Source: Spongiibacter nanhainus
Lineage (GTDB): Bacteria; Pseudomonadota; Gammaproteobacteria; Pseudomonadales; Spongiibacteraceae
Length of the DNA stretch: 64,000 bases
Direction: 5' to 3'
Assembly (NCBI RefSeq): GCF_016132545.1
Contig: NZ_CP066167.1
Coordinates: forward strand, 3,966,001 to 4,030,000
Position 1 is the first letter of the stretch; the number at the start of each line of letters is the position of its first letter. Below are positions 1 through 7,596 of this stretch, one piece after another. The position numbers and the translations under genes are program-made. The notes below the pieces were generated by a model. It ran no database searches. It saw only the letters and a program-made list of their open reading frames with translations, and was not told the origin of the DNA.

Positions 1-855
1 TTCCTCGCCGCCGGGGTTCTTGGTCTTCAGGCGGCCATCCTGAGGACGGCGCTTTTCCGCGACATCCATACGCCCCAGGATTTTCAAACGACTCACTACC
101 GCTGTTAGTACCGCCGCCGGCAATTCGTAAACGTCGTAGAGCACGCCGTCGATACGGAAACGGACATTGCCTTTGTCCCGCCGCGGCTCGATATGAATAT
201 CGCTGGCGCGCTGGTCGTAGGCGTACTGCAGCAGCCAATCGACAATATTGACGACGTGGCTGTCGTTGGCATCCAGATCCTTGAGTTGGCTGATTTCCAG
301 CAACTGCTCAAAGTTACTGCCACCGCGCCGCTGCTCCCCCGACGCCCCCCGTACCGAGCGAGCCAGACTGTAAAACTCCACCGTGTAGCGGTCGATGGCC
401 TCGGGGTCGGCCAGCACCCGGCGAATCGGCTTCTTCACCACCTGTTCCAGGGTCGCCTGCCAACTGCGATCCCCCGGCTCGGCGCAGGCCACCACCAGCT
501 CGTCGCGGCTGTTGGCCACGGCGAGAATGCGATGACGCTGTGCAAAGGCGAAGGACATCACCTCCGTGACGGCGGTCACATCTATTTTCAATGGGTCGAT
601 GTGGTAAGTACTCAAACCCGCCCGCCCGGCGAGCCAGGTCAGCAGGCGCTCCAAGGTCAGGGGCCGACCACTGCTAGCATCGGGCAGCTGCTGCGCGGCC
701 AGGTAGTTCAAGGGGTGCTGAACACGGTCTCCCACCATAGGCGGCCGCACCCCCACTCGCTTGGCGACTGATTCGGCGAGAACACCATCCTCCACCAACA
801 GCCGGGCAATGTGCCCGGTATCCAAGGGGCCGTTGATCTGTGATCCACCGCTCAT
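1..855 (-). CDS. GspE/PilB-type secretion ATPase, N-terminal part (cut by window edge)
   Basis: The visible 285 codons give the N-terminal domain of a type II secretion / type IV pilus assembly ATPase followed by the start of the catalytic domain. The signature ASDIHIEPRR lies near residue 217, followed by VRFRIDGVLYD and the run ending in KRRPQDGR. The Walker A region lies beyond the window. Such ATPases are cytoplasmic hexamers that power pseudopilus or pilus assembly. The same gene precedes the PhoU-like/PiT pair in Pseudomonas, so it is probably the orphan homologue there rather than part of a full gsp operon. The start at 855 has only a weak ribosome site; a six-codon frame (872-852) ends in an ATGA overlap with it. 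Confidence 0.88.
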   Translation of the reverse strand, partial: MSGGSQINGPLDTGHIARLLVEDGVLAESVAKRVGVRPPMVGDRVQHPLNYLAAQQLPDASSGRPLTLERLLTWLAGRAGLSTYHIDPLKIDVTAVTEVMSFAFAQRHRILAVANSRDELVVACAEPGDRSWQATLEQVVKKPIRRVLADPEAIDRYTVEFYSLARSVRGASGEQRRGGSNFEQLLEISQLKDLDANDSHVVNIVDWLLQYAYDQRASDIHIEPRRDKGNVRFRIDGVLYDVYELPAAVLTAVVSRLKILGRMDVAEKRRPQDGRLKTKNPGGEE

Positions 856-1002
856 CTGTACATACCTGTCATAAACTCCTGTTAGGCTTGCCGCCTATTG
901 CTTGGCACTCGCAACGCTGACACGCTATAGCCCCTACACATACTTTATTACAATAGTATGACAAACACTTAGAAAAAGCCTTGATTTCACTAGGTTTTTG
1001 TG

Positions 1003-1031
1003 TAGTTAAAGTCGTCGCTGACTCCTATAAT
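1003..1031 (+). promoter_or_regulatory. Putative promoter of the PhoU-like/PiT operon
   Basis: A perfect TATAAT at 1026-1031 lies 39 bases before the GTG start at 1070. The -35 position 17 bases upstream (TAGTTA, 1003-1008) is poor, so an activator may be involved. The call rests on motif matching only. Confidence 0.4.
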
Positions 1032-1069
1032 GGCAGCGGCTAACTATTGGCGACAACAGGAAGCACACT

Positions 1070-1747
1070 GTGACTATGAATCCACTTAGCAATCTGTTCG
1101 GCAAGTCCCCTTTCGTTCCTTTGCAGGAACATATGGAAGTGGTGCAAGACTGTGCCAGCCACCTGGTACCGTTTTTTGACGCGGTGCTGGAAGGCAATTG
1201 GGAAAAAGCGAAACAAGAACAAGCCGAGATCGTCGCACTGGAAAACAAAGCTGACGACATCAAAAAGAAACTCCGCCTTCACCTACCCAAAAACCTGTTT
1301 ATGCCGGTGCCTCGCAACGATGTGCTGGAGTTGCTGCGCAGCCAGGACCAAATCGCCAACCTCTCAAGAGACATTGTCGGCATTATGGTAGGCCGGGAAA
1401 TGGCAATCCCTGAACCGCTTGAAGAAATGATGCGCACCAGCGTCGCCCTGGCCGTGGCCGCCACACTGCAAGCGCTGAAAGGCATCGAAGAACTTGACGA
1501 GCTGCTGGAAAGCGGCTTCCGGGGCCCGGAAGTGGACTTCGTCGAGCGCCTGATCGAACAGCTGGATACCTTGGAGCACGACACCGACGATCACAAAATC
1601 AAGGTTCGCACCACGTTGTTCAAAATAGAAAAAGACTACAACCCGGTAGACGTGATGTTCCTGTACCAGATCATCGATTGGGTCAGCGATATCGCCGATA
1701 AGGCTCAGCGCGTCGGCTCACGGCTGCAAATCCTGATCGCCCGCTGA
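1070..1747 (+). CDS. TIGR00153/DUF47 PhoU-like phosphate transport regulator
   Basis: This 225-residue protein is all helical with PhoU-type spacing of acidic and hydrophobic residues (MEVVQDC near the start, NKADDIKKKLRLHL, KIEKDYNPVDVMFLYQIIDW near the end). The DUF47 family is almost always encoded just upstream of a PiT phosphate transporter, as here (53 bp gap), and is thought to control that transporter. The GTG start at 1070 is preferred over the ATG at 1076 because AGGAA lies 7 bases before it. It probably acts at the cytoplasmic face of the membrane; no enzymatic motif is seen. Confidence 0.9.
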   Translation: MTMNPLSNLFGKSPFVPLQEHMEVVQDCASHLVPFFDAVLEGNWEKAKQEQAEIVALENKADDIKKKLRLHLPKNLFMPVPRNDVLELLRSQDQIANLSRDIVGIMVGREMAIPEPLEEMMRTSVALAVAATLQALKGIEELDELLESGFRGPEVDFVERLIEQLDTLEHDTDDHKIKVRTTLFKIEKDYNPVDVMFLYQIIDWVSDIADKAQRVGSRLQILIAR

Positions 1748-1800
1748 CGGCTCGGGTGACACAGACAATCAACAAACTCAAAAATATTTAGGGTAGAGAT

Positions 1801-3075
1801 ATGTCCATCATTGCTGAACACGGCCAGCTATTGCTGATACTGGCCTGTTTATTCGGCTTCTTTATGGCCTGGGGGGTAGGTGCCAACGACGTCGCCAACG
1901 CCATGGGCACCTCGGTCGGCTCTAAAGCCCTGACCATCAAACAGGCCATTTTGGTGGCCATGATCTTCGAATTTTGCGGCGCCTACCTGGCAGGTGGCGA
2001 GGTCACCGATACCATCCGCAAAGGAATTATCGACCCCAGCTACCTCGCCGATACTCCCGAACTGCTGGTCTACGGCATGCTCTCGGCACTGCTGGCCGCC
2101 GGTATCTGGCTGTTTATCGCCAGCCTGATGGGCTGGCCGGTCTCCACCACCCACTCCATCGTCGGCGCCCTGGTGGGCTTTACCGCCGCCGGCATCAGTG
2201 TTGATGCGGTAGCCTGGGGCAAGGTGGGCCAGATCGTTGCCAGTTGGGTGGTGTCGCCGGTACTGGCTGGCACCATGTCGGCACTGCTGTTTATCAGCGC
2301 CCAGCGCTTAATCCTGGAAAAAGACGACCCCTTCGCCGCGGCCAAACGTTACATTCCCGGCTACCTGTTCTTGGTCGGTTTCATGATTTCCATGGTCACT
2401 ATGACCAAGGGCCTGAAACACGTCGGGCTGGGCTTCACTTTTGGCCAGAGCCTGCTGATATCGGCGGTGGTTGCCGCCATTATCATGGCTATTGGTATCG
2501 GCTTTCTGCGCCGCATTAAACCTCGCGCGCAACCTGAAGGCACACTTCACATCGACAAGTATCGCGACGTGGAGCGCGTCTTTGCGGTACTGATGGTCTT
2601 TACCGCCTGCGCCATGGCCTTCGCCCACGGCTCCAACGACGTGGCCAACGCCATTGGTCCGGTAGCCGCCGTGGTTAGCGTGGTGGGCTCTGGTGGTGAG
2701 ATCGCCGCCAAAGCCGGCCTGCCCTGGTGGGTGCTGCTACTGGGTGCCGGCGGTATTGTGTTTGGCCTGGCGACTTACGGCTTCAAGGTTATCGCCACCA
2801 TCGGCACCAAAATCACCGAACTGACCCCCAGCCGGGGCTTTGCCGCCGAGATGGGTGCTGCCAGCACCGTGGTACTTGCCTCCGCTACCGGTCTGCCCAT
2901 CTCCACCACCCACACGCTGGTGGGTGCGGTATTGGGCGTGGGCCTGGCCCGGGGTATTGCCGCTCTCAATTTGCGGGTCATTGGCAACATATTCCTGTCC
3001 TGGGTAGTTACCCTTCCCGCCGGGGCCATTCTGTCCATCATCTTCTTCTTTATTTTCAAATCTGCATTCGGCTAG
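1801..3075 (+). CDS. PiT-family inorganic phosphate transporter
   Basis: This 424-residue inner-membrane protein has about ten hydrophobic segments and the two inverted-repeat signatures of the PiT family: GANDVANAMG near residue 27 and HGSNDVANAIG near residue 276, each followed by a PISTTHTLVG-like motif. PiT proteins import metal-phosphate by proton symport with low affinity. It forms an operon with the DUF47 gene upstream and is followed by a strong hairpin at 3085-3116. No convincing Pho box was found upstream, consistent with constitutive low-affinity uptake, though this is inference. Confidence 0.95.
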   Translation: MSIIAEHGQLLLILACLFGFFMAWGVGANDVANAMGTSVGSKALTIKQAILVAMIFEFCGAYLAGGEVTDTIRKGIIDPSYLADTPELLVYGMLSALLAAGIWLFIASLMGWPVSTTHSIVGALVGFTAAGISVDAVAWGKVGQIVASWVVSPVLAGTMSALLFISAQRLILEKDDPFAAAKRYIPGYLFLVGFMISMVTMTKGLKHVGLGFTFGQSLLISAVVAAIIMAIGIGFLRRIKPRAQPEGTLHIDKYRDVERVFAVLMVFTACAMAFAHGSNDVANAIGPVAAVVSVVGSGGEIAAKAGLPWWVLLLGAGGIVFGLATYGFKVIATIGTKITELTPSRGFAAEMGAASTVVLASATGLPISTTHTLVGAVLGVGLARGIAALNLRVIGNIFLSWVVTLPAGAILSIIFFFIFKSAFG

Positions 3076-3084
3076 ACCGCCCTC

Positions 3085-3116
3085 ACTGCACCCCGCTTGT
3101 TTAAACGGGGTGCAGT
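3085..3116 (+). terminator. Hairpin terminator after the PiT gene
   Basis: An 11-bp perfect stem (ACTGCACCCCG / CGGGGTGCAGT) with a 10-base loop begins 10 bases after the transporter stop codon. It lacks a clear T-run, so termination efficiency is uncertain. Confidence 0.65.
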
Positions 3117-3176
3117 TGCCTCTATCTGAAGCTGTGGCAAAGGCCTACAATAACGGCTTTTCCCGGTAGCAGCCCC

Positions 3177-4325
3177 ATGACTCTCCCACCCCCTCTGCAG
3201 ATGATCAGCCAATTGGTGGCGATCCCCTCTATCAGCGCCACTAGTCCGCGCTGGGATATGGGTAACCGCAAGGTTGTGGAGCTACTGGCACAGTGGCTGG
3301 AGGAGATCGGCTTTCAAGCCCGCGTCATGCCGCTGGCAAACCCCGATAAGGCCAATCTGGTGGCCACCTACGGCCACGGCGAAGGCGGCTTGGTGTTGGC
3401 CGGGCACACCGACACCGTACCCTACGACGACAGCCGCTGGCACAGTGACCCTTTTACCCTGGATGAGCGTGACCAACGTCTTTATGGATTGGGCACTGCA
3501 GATATGAAAGGCTTCTTCGCCCTGGCTATTGAGGCCATCAAACCCTTAATGGAAGAGTCCTTCAAGGCACCGCTAATTATCTTGGCCACCGCCGACGAAG
3601 AAAGCAGCATGGACGGCGCCCGCGCCCTGGTGGAGAACGACGTCAAAGGCGCCCGCTATGCGGTAATCGGCGAACCGACAGGGCTGACCCCCATCCGCGC
3701 CCACAAGGGCATCATGATGGAGAACATCAGCATTACCGGTCGCTCGGGCCACTCTTCAAACCCGGCGCTGGGCAACAATGCCCTGGAAGCGATGCACGAG
3801 GTACTGAGCGAACTCCTCAAACTGAGGGCAGAGTACCAAGCCCGCTACCACCACCCCGGCTTTGATGTACCTGCACCCACTCTCAACCTGGGCTGTCTGC
3901 ACGGCGGCGACAACCCCAATCGCATTTGCGGCCAGGCCGACCTGCACTTTGATATTCGCCCCATTCCAGGCATGGAATTGGACGCGATTCGCGCTGAGCT
4001 AAAGCGGCGCTTACAGCCGATAGCGGAGCAGCGCGGTGTCGATATTGCCCTGCACCCGCTGATGCCCGGCATCGCTCCCTTCGAGGAAGGCGCCCAATCG
4101 GAATTGGTACAGACCGTCGAGGCACTGACAGGCAGAATCTCAGAGACGGTAGGCTTCGCCACCGAAGCCTCGTTTCTTCAGAAGCTGGGCCTACAGACCT
4201 TGGTGATGGGCCCCGGTTCGATTGACCAGGCCCACCAGCCGGACGAGTTCATTGCACTGGATCAGCTTACGCCCAGCATCGAGCTGCTGCGCAGGCTGGT
4301 GGCCAAATTCTGCCTGGACAGCTAG
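3177..4325 (+). CDS. argE: Acetylornithine deacetylase (ArgE)
   Basis: This 382-residue M20-family zinc hydrolase removes acetate from N-acetylornithine in arginine synthesis. The metal and catalytic residues are visible: H77-T-D79 in AGHTDTVPYD, D109 in GTADMKG, the E141-E142 pair in ADEESS, IGEPTGL, and a C-terminal histidine in DQAHQPDE. Length fits the family. The neighbouring PiT operon has the same partner in Pseudomonas. It ends convergently with the lipoprotein gene; the two stop codons overlap. argB of the same pathway lies in this window at 10124. Confidence 0.93.
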   Translation: MTLPPPLQMISQLVAIPSISATSPRWDMGNRKVVELLAQWLEEIGFQARVMPLANPDKANLVATYGHGEGGLVLAGHTDTVPYDDSRWHSDPFTLDERDQRLYGLGTADMKGFFALAIEAIKPLMEESFKAPLIILATADEESSMDGARALVENDVKGARYAVIGEPTGLTPIRAHKGIMMENISITGRSGHSSNPALGNNALEAMHEVLSELLKLRAEYQARYHHPGFDVPAPTLNLGCLHGGDNPNRICGQADLHFDIRPIPGMELDAIRAELKRRLQPIAEQRGVDIALHPLMPGIAPFEEGAQSELVQTVEALTGRISETVGFATEASFLQKLGLQTLVMGPGSIDQAHQPDEFIALDQLTPSIELLRRLVAKFCLDS

Positions 4326-4678
4326 TCGGCAATGCTGCGGTGAAACTCACCAAGCAGGGCGTTGCAGACTGACTGGCTACCACTGCACTGAGCGCTGGTT
4401 TCGGCAAACTCACTGCCGTTTTCAACCACCACCGTTTGTTTCACCATCGCCGGATAGGCTTCGTGTTCTTCGGGAGGGAAGGACCACACCGTTCTGCCCG
4501 CTTCATTGGGCAGCACCGCCACCGTCCAACCTTCTTTTTCGCTCAGTTCAGCCTCGGGGTTATCCCGCAGGGAGGCGAGAACCTCCCCAGGCGTTGTCGC
4601 CACCGCCGCCGACTTTGTCTGATTCATCTGACAGGCAGCCAGCAAAATCGCCAGCGCCAAAATCGCACCCACTCTCAT
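4322..4678 (-). CDS. Small lipoprotein of unknown function
   Basis: The 118-residue product starts with a type II signal peptide ending in the lipobox LLAAC, so it should be a lipid-anchored envelope protein. The mature part is acidic, with two later cysteines (QCSGSQSVC) that could form a disulfide. No family is recognised. An AGGA 8 bases upstream favours the ATG at 4678 over the GTG at 4681. The stop overlaps that of argE. The region upstream (4679-4848) presumably holds its promoter. Confidence 0.7.
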   Translation of the reverse strand: MRVGAILALAILLAACQMNQTKSAAVATTPGEVLASLRDNPEAELSEKEGWTVAVLPNEAGRTVWSFPPEEHEAYPAMVKQTVVVENGSEFAETSAQCSGSQSVCNALLGEFHRSIAD

Positions 4679-4848
4679 CACTTAAATCCTCAATACTCCA
4701 TTTGACACGTCCCGGCTCTTCGGCCTTTGGACTCTCCTCCCCCCGCCACCTTAAAAATCACCCAAACTGGGCAGCATGCGCGGACAGCGATTGGAAGTTA
4801 ACCACAATTTCGGGGGACAGGCGATGCGCCAGTTAGCAAATTTCAGGC

Positions 4849-4873
4849 AAAAAAAAGCCGCGACTAGCGCGGC
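4849..4873 (-). terminator. Rho-independent terminator of rpmB-rpmG
   Basis: On the minus strand a 6-bp GC stem (GCCGCG / CGCGGC, 5-base loop) is followed by a run of eight T, starting 28 bases after the rpmG stop codon. This is a standard intrinsic terminator. Confidence 0.85.
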
Positions 4874-4900
4874 GTAATACTCGTACCATGCAAGTAAATC

Positions 4901-5071
4901 TTACTTGATCTTGGCTTCCTTGTAGATCACATGCTTGCGAACCACCGGATCGTATTTTTTAAACTCAAACTTGTCCGGAGTGTTGCGCTTGTTCTTTTGA
5001 GTCGTGTAGAAATGACCGGTACCAGCACTGGATACCAGGCGAATCTTGTCGGTTGCACCTTTCTTAGCCAT
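4901..5071 (-). CDS. rpmG: Ribosomal protein L33
   Basis: The 56-residue basic protein starts [20 protein letters not shown] and contains YTTQKNKRN and [11 protein letters not shown], which are diagnostic of L33 in the large ribosomal subunit. It lacks the CxxC zinc ribbon pairs, so it is the C-minus type that works without zinc. It follows rpmB by 11 bases and ends before an intrinsic terminator, so the two form an operon, as in most gammaproteobacteria. Confidence 0.96.
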   Translation of the reverse strand: MAKKGATDKIRLVSSAGTGHFYTTQKNKRNTPDKFEFKKYDPVVRKHVIYKEAKIK

Positions 5072-5082
5072 GACGATACTCC

Positions 5083-5319
5083 TTAGTATTTCTCGCCGCG
5101 GGCACGCAGATCCGCCAATACGGCGTCAATGCCCTTCTTGTCGATGATACGCATACCTTTACTGGACACGCGCAGGCTCACAAAGCGCTTTTCCGATTCC
5201 ACCCAGAAGCGGTGGCTGTGAAGGTTCGGCAAAAACCGGCGACGGGTGCGGTTTTTCGCGTGGGAGACGTTGTTTCCCGTTACCGGGCGCTTACCGGTAA
5301 CCTGACATACTCTGGACAT
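5083..5319 (-). CDS. rpmB: Ribosomal protein L28
   Basis: This 78-residue protein has the L28 hallmarks: [20 protein letters not shown] at the start, [14 protein letters not shown] in the middle and [12 protein letters not shown] near the end. It belongs to the 50S subunit near the E site. It is the first gene of the rpmB-rpmG operon; radC lies upstream on the same strand after a 252-base gap that should carry the ribosomal promoter. Confidence 0.97.
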   Translation of the reverse strand: MSRVCQVTGKRPVTGNNVSHAKNRTRRRFLPNLHSHRFWVESEKRFVSLRVSSKGMRIIDKKGIDAVLADLRARGEKY

Positions 5320-5571
5320 GGTTCTTGGCCTCTTAAACCTCTATTGCCCCTCTACACTCACCGAGCCGGGCGACAGGTTCTGAAAATTCTGCTCAATCGT
5401 CGATTTCAATACGGACCGCTGCCATGGCGCATCGGCATACGTCGTGACCCAATCGTGGCACAGACGCCTCCAGATACAGCCCAATCGGGGTGCGACCCAA
5501 ATAGAGCGCGACTTTATACCAGATGGGTCATCGCGAATCAACGAAAACCGGACAATTTCCAACAATTCTCC
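5320..5571. other. radC-rpmB intergenic region, no gene called
   Basis: These 252 bases separate radC from rpmB. A 74-codon minus-strand frame (5565-5341) exists but has no recognisable domain and weak ribosome site. The stretch most likely holds the rpmB promoter; no clear sigma70 pair was identified. Confidence 0.4.
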
Positions 5572-6246
5572 CTAGAGCTGGCCCCTCTCCGCCAGCGACA
5601 CCACCTCAGCTCCCGCCACCACGCAGTGGTCCAGCAAGCGGATATCCAACAGCGCCAGGGCATCGCTGATCCGCCGGGTGATGCGGACATCGGCATCACT
5701 GGGCTCAGCGACACCGGAGGGATGATTGTGGGCCACTATCAATGCCGCGCTGTTGAGCTCCAGGGCCCGCCGGGCAATTTCTCGAGGATACACCGCCGCG
5801 CTGTCGATAGTGCCGAAAAACATCGGCTCGTAGCGAATCAGCCGATGGCGGTTATCCAGATAGAGCGCAGCGAACACCTCCCGGGGTTCACCCCGCAGCT
5901 GGGCCTGCAAATAACGCCGAGTAGAGGCAGCACTGCTGAACACCTGGTCTCGCTGCAATACATCACCCAAATAGCGCCGGGACATTTCCATGACCGCCTG
6001 TAATTGGGCGTATTTGGCATCGCCCAGGCCCTTGGACTGGCAAAAACGGCTGAGGCTGGCTCCCATCAGTGCCGCCAAGCCCCCGTGATCGGCCAACAGC
6101 TCCCGGGACAAATCCACGGCGGACTTACCCTGCACGCCGGTTCGCAAAAATATCGCCAGCAACTCGGCATCACTCAGCGCCTGGGCGCCCCGCTGTAACA
6201 ACTTTTCTCTGGGCCGCTCGTCGGTCGGCCAATCCCGTATTGCCAT
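5572..6246 (-). CDS. radC: RadC/JAB-domain protein
   Basis: This 224-residue protein has the RadC layout: an N-terminal helix-hairpin-helix region ([15 protein letters not shown]) and a C-terminal JAB/MPN domain. The metalloprotease-like motif H173-N-H175-PSG...S183..D186 is intact, so zinc binding is expected. The cellular role of RadC remains unsettled; a part in DNA repair was proposed and then questioned. The frame is open upstream to 6390, but GGAGGG just before the ATG at 6246 and the conserved MAIRDWP start fix this codon. Divergent from coaBC, as in Pseudomonas. Confidence 0.9.
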   Translation of the reverse strand: MAIRDWPTDERPREKLLQRGAQALSDAELLAIFLRTGVQGKSAVDLSRELLADHGGLAALMGASLSRFCQSKGLGDAKYAQLQAVMEMSRRYLGDVLQRDQVFSSAASTRRYLQAQLRGEPREVFAALYLDNRHRLIRYEPMFFGTIDSAAVYPREIARRALELNSAALIVAHNHPSGVAEPSDADVRITRRISDALALLDIRLLDHCVVAGAEVVSLAERGQL

Positions 6247-6366
6247 ATCACCCTCCGTGGTGACGTTCTTTGAACACCGATGTTTAGCCCGCGTACAGAA
6301 GGCCGGTAGTCCCCACCGGCTTTTGTCTTCATAATAAGCCCCTAAACCCTGCTGCGACAGCGATTT

Positions 6367-7572
6367 ATGAAACAGCTCAGCAATCGACACATCCTGCTCG
6401 GTATCACTGGCGGCATCGCCGCCTATAAGAGCGCCGAGCTGGTGCGGCGCCTACAGGACCGCGGCGCCGAAGTAAAAGTGGTGATGACCGCCGCGGCGAT
6501 GGAATTTATCACGCCACTGACCTTACAGGCACTTTCGGGCAACCCGGTGCACACGACCCTCCTGGATCCCGAGGCCGAAGCCGGCATGGGACATATCGAG
6601 CTGGCGCGCTGGGCAGACGTGATCTTGGTGGCGCCTGCCAGCGCCGATTTTATTGCCCGACTGGCCTCCGGTCGGGGCGACGACCTACTCACCACCCTGT
6701 GCCTGGCCACGCCTGCCCCTATCGCTCTGGCACCGGCGATGAACCAAGGTATGTGGCGGGACCCGGCAACCCAGGCCAATCTCGACACCCTGCGCCAGCG
6801 GGGCATCGCCCTGTTCGGGCCGGCTGCGGGCGAGCAGGCCTGTGGCGATATCGGCCCCGGTCGCATGCTGGAAGTGGATGAGATCGCCGAGCTGACTGCC
6901 GACCTGTTCCCTAACCGGGCTCTGGACGGTATCAAGCTGCGCATTACGGCCGGGCCCACCCGGGAGGCGATCGACCCGGTCCGCTATATCAGCAACCACA
7001 GCTCCGGCAAGATGGGGTTCGCGCTAGCCGCCGCCGCTGCCGATGCCGGCGCCCAAGTGACACTGATCAGCGGCCCGGTCAATCTCGCCACCCCCGAGCG
7101 GGTTAGCCGCATCGACGTCAGCAGTGCCCAGGATATGTACGATGCCAGCCTGGCGGACCTGCAAGACTGCGATATTTTTATCGCCTGCGCGGCGGTGGCG
7201 GACTACCGCCCCAGCGAAGCCGTTACCCAAAAAATCAAAAAAAGTGCCGACACCCTGACACTCACCCTGGTCCGCAACCCCGACATCGTCTCAAGCGTCG
7301 CCAACAGCCCACAGCGCCCCTTTACCGTTGGCTTTGCGGCGGAGACACAAGACGTCCTTCACTACGCTCGGGATAAGCTGCAGCGCAAAAAGCTCGATAT
7401 GATTATCGCCAACGACGTCGCCAACACCGACATTGGCTTTAATAGTGATGACAACCGCGTAGTGGCGCTGTGGAATGGCGGAGAACACGCTTTTGACACC
7501 ATGAGCAAGGCCCAGTTGTCGCGGCGCTTGATCGCACTGATCGCCGAACACTTCCGGACCGAACGAGATTAG
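6367..7572 (+). CDS. coaBC: Bifunctional phosphopantothenoylcysteine synthetase/decarboxylase
   Basis: This 401-residue fusion carries out two steps of coenzyme A synthesis. The N-terminal flavin-dependent CoaC half shows ITGGIAAYK, the catalytic His76 in [11 protein letters not shown]126 in APAMNQGMW and the redox Cys159 in [13 protein letters not shown]. The C-terminal CoaB half begins near residue 190 ([18 protein letters not shown]) and contains the KIKK lysine motif that binds CTP. It is divergent from radC and precedes algC by 24 bases. In Pseudomonas dut lies between coaBC and algC; here it is missing. Confidence 0.96.
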   Translation: MKQLSNRHILLGITGGIAAYKSAELVRRLQDRGAEVKVVMTAAAMEFITPLTLQALSGNPVHTTLLDPEAEAGMGHIELARWADVILVAPASADFIARLASGRGDDLLTTLCLATPAPIALAPAMNQGMWRDPATQANLDTLRQRGIALFGPAAGEQACGDIGPGRMLEVDEIAELTADLFPNRALDGIKLRITAGPTREAIDPVRYISNHSSGKMGFALAAAAADAGAQVTLISGPVNLATPERVSRIDVSSAQDMYDASLADLQDCDIFIACAAVADYRPSEAVTQKIKKSADTLTLTLVRNPDIVSSVANSPQRPFTVGFAAETQDVLHYARDKLQRKKLDMIIANDVANTDIGFNSDDNRVVALWNGGEHAFDTMSKAQLSRRLIALIAEHFRTERD

Positions 7573-7596
7573 GGCCTTGGCGGCACAGACGACACA

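Noticed and set aside
193-771. 192-codon plus-strand frame
   Set aside because: It is antisense to the GspE-type ATPase, whose protein is strongly recognisable.
853-880. Two CTGT-like steps resembling a Pho box
   Set aside because: The repeat period is 10, not 11 bp, and it lies at the ATPase start rather than in front of the phosphate transporter.
5341-5565. 74-codon minus-strand frame between rpmB and radC
   Set aside because: No family similarity, poor ribosome site, and it occupies the expected rpmB promoter.
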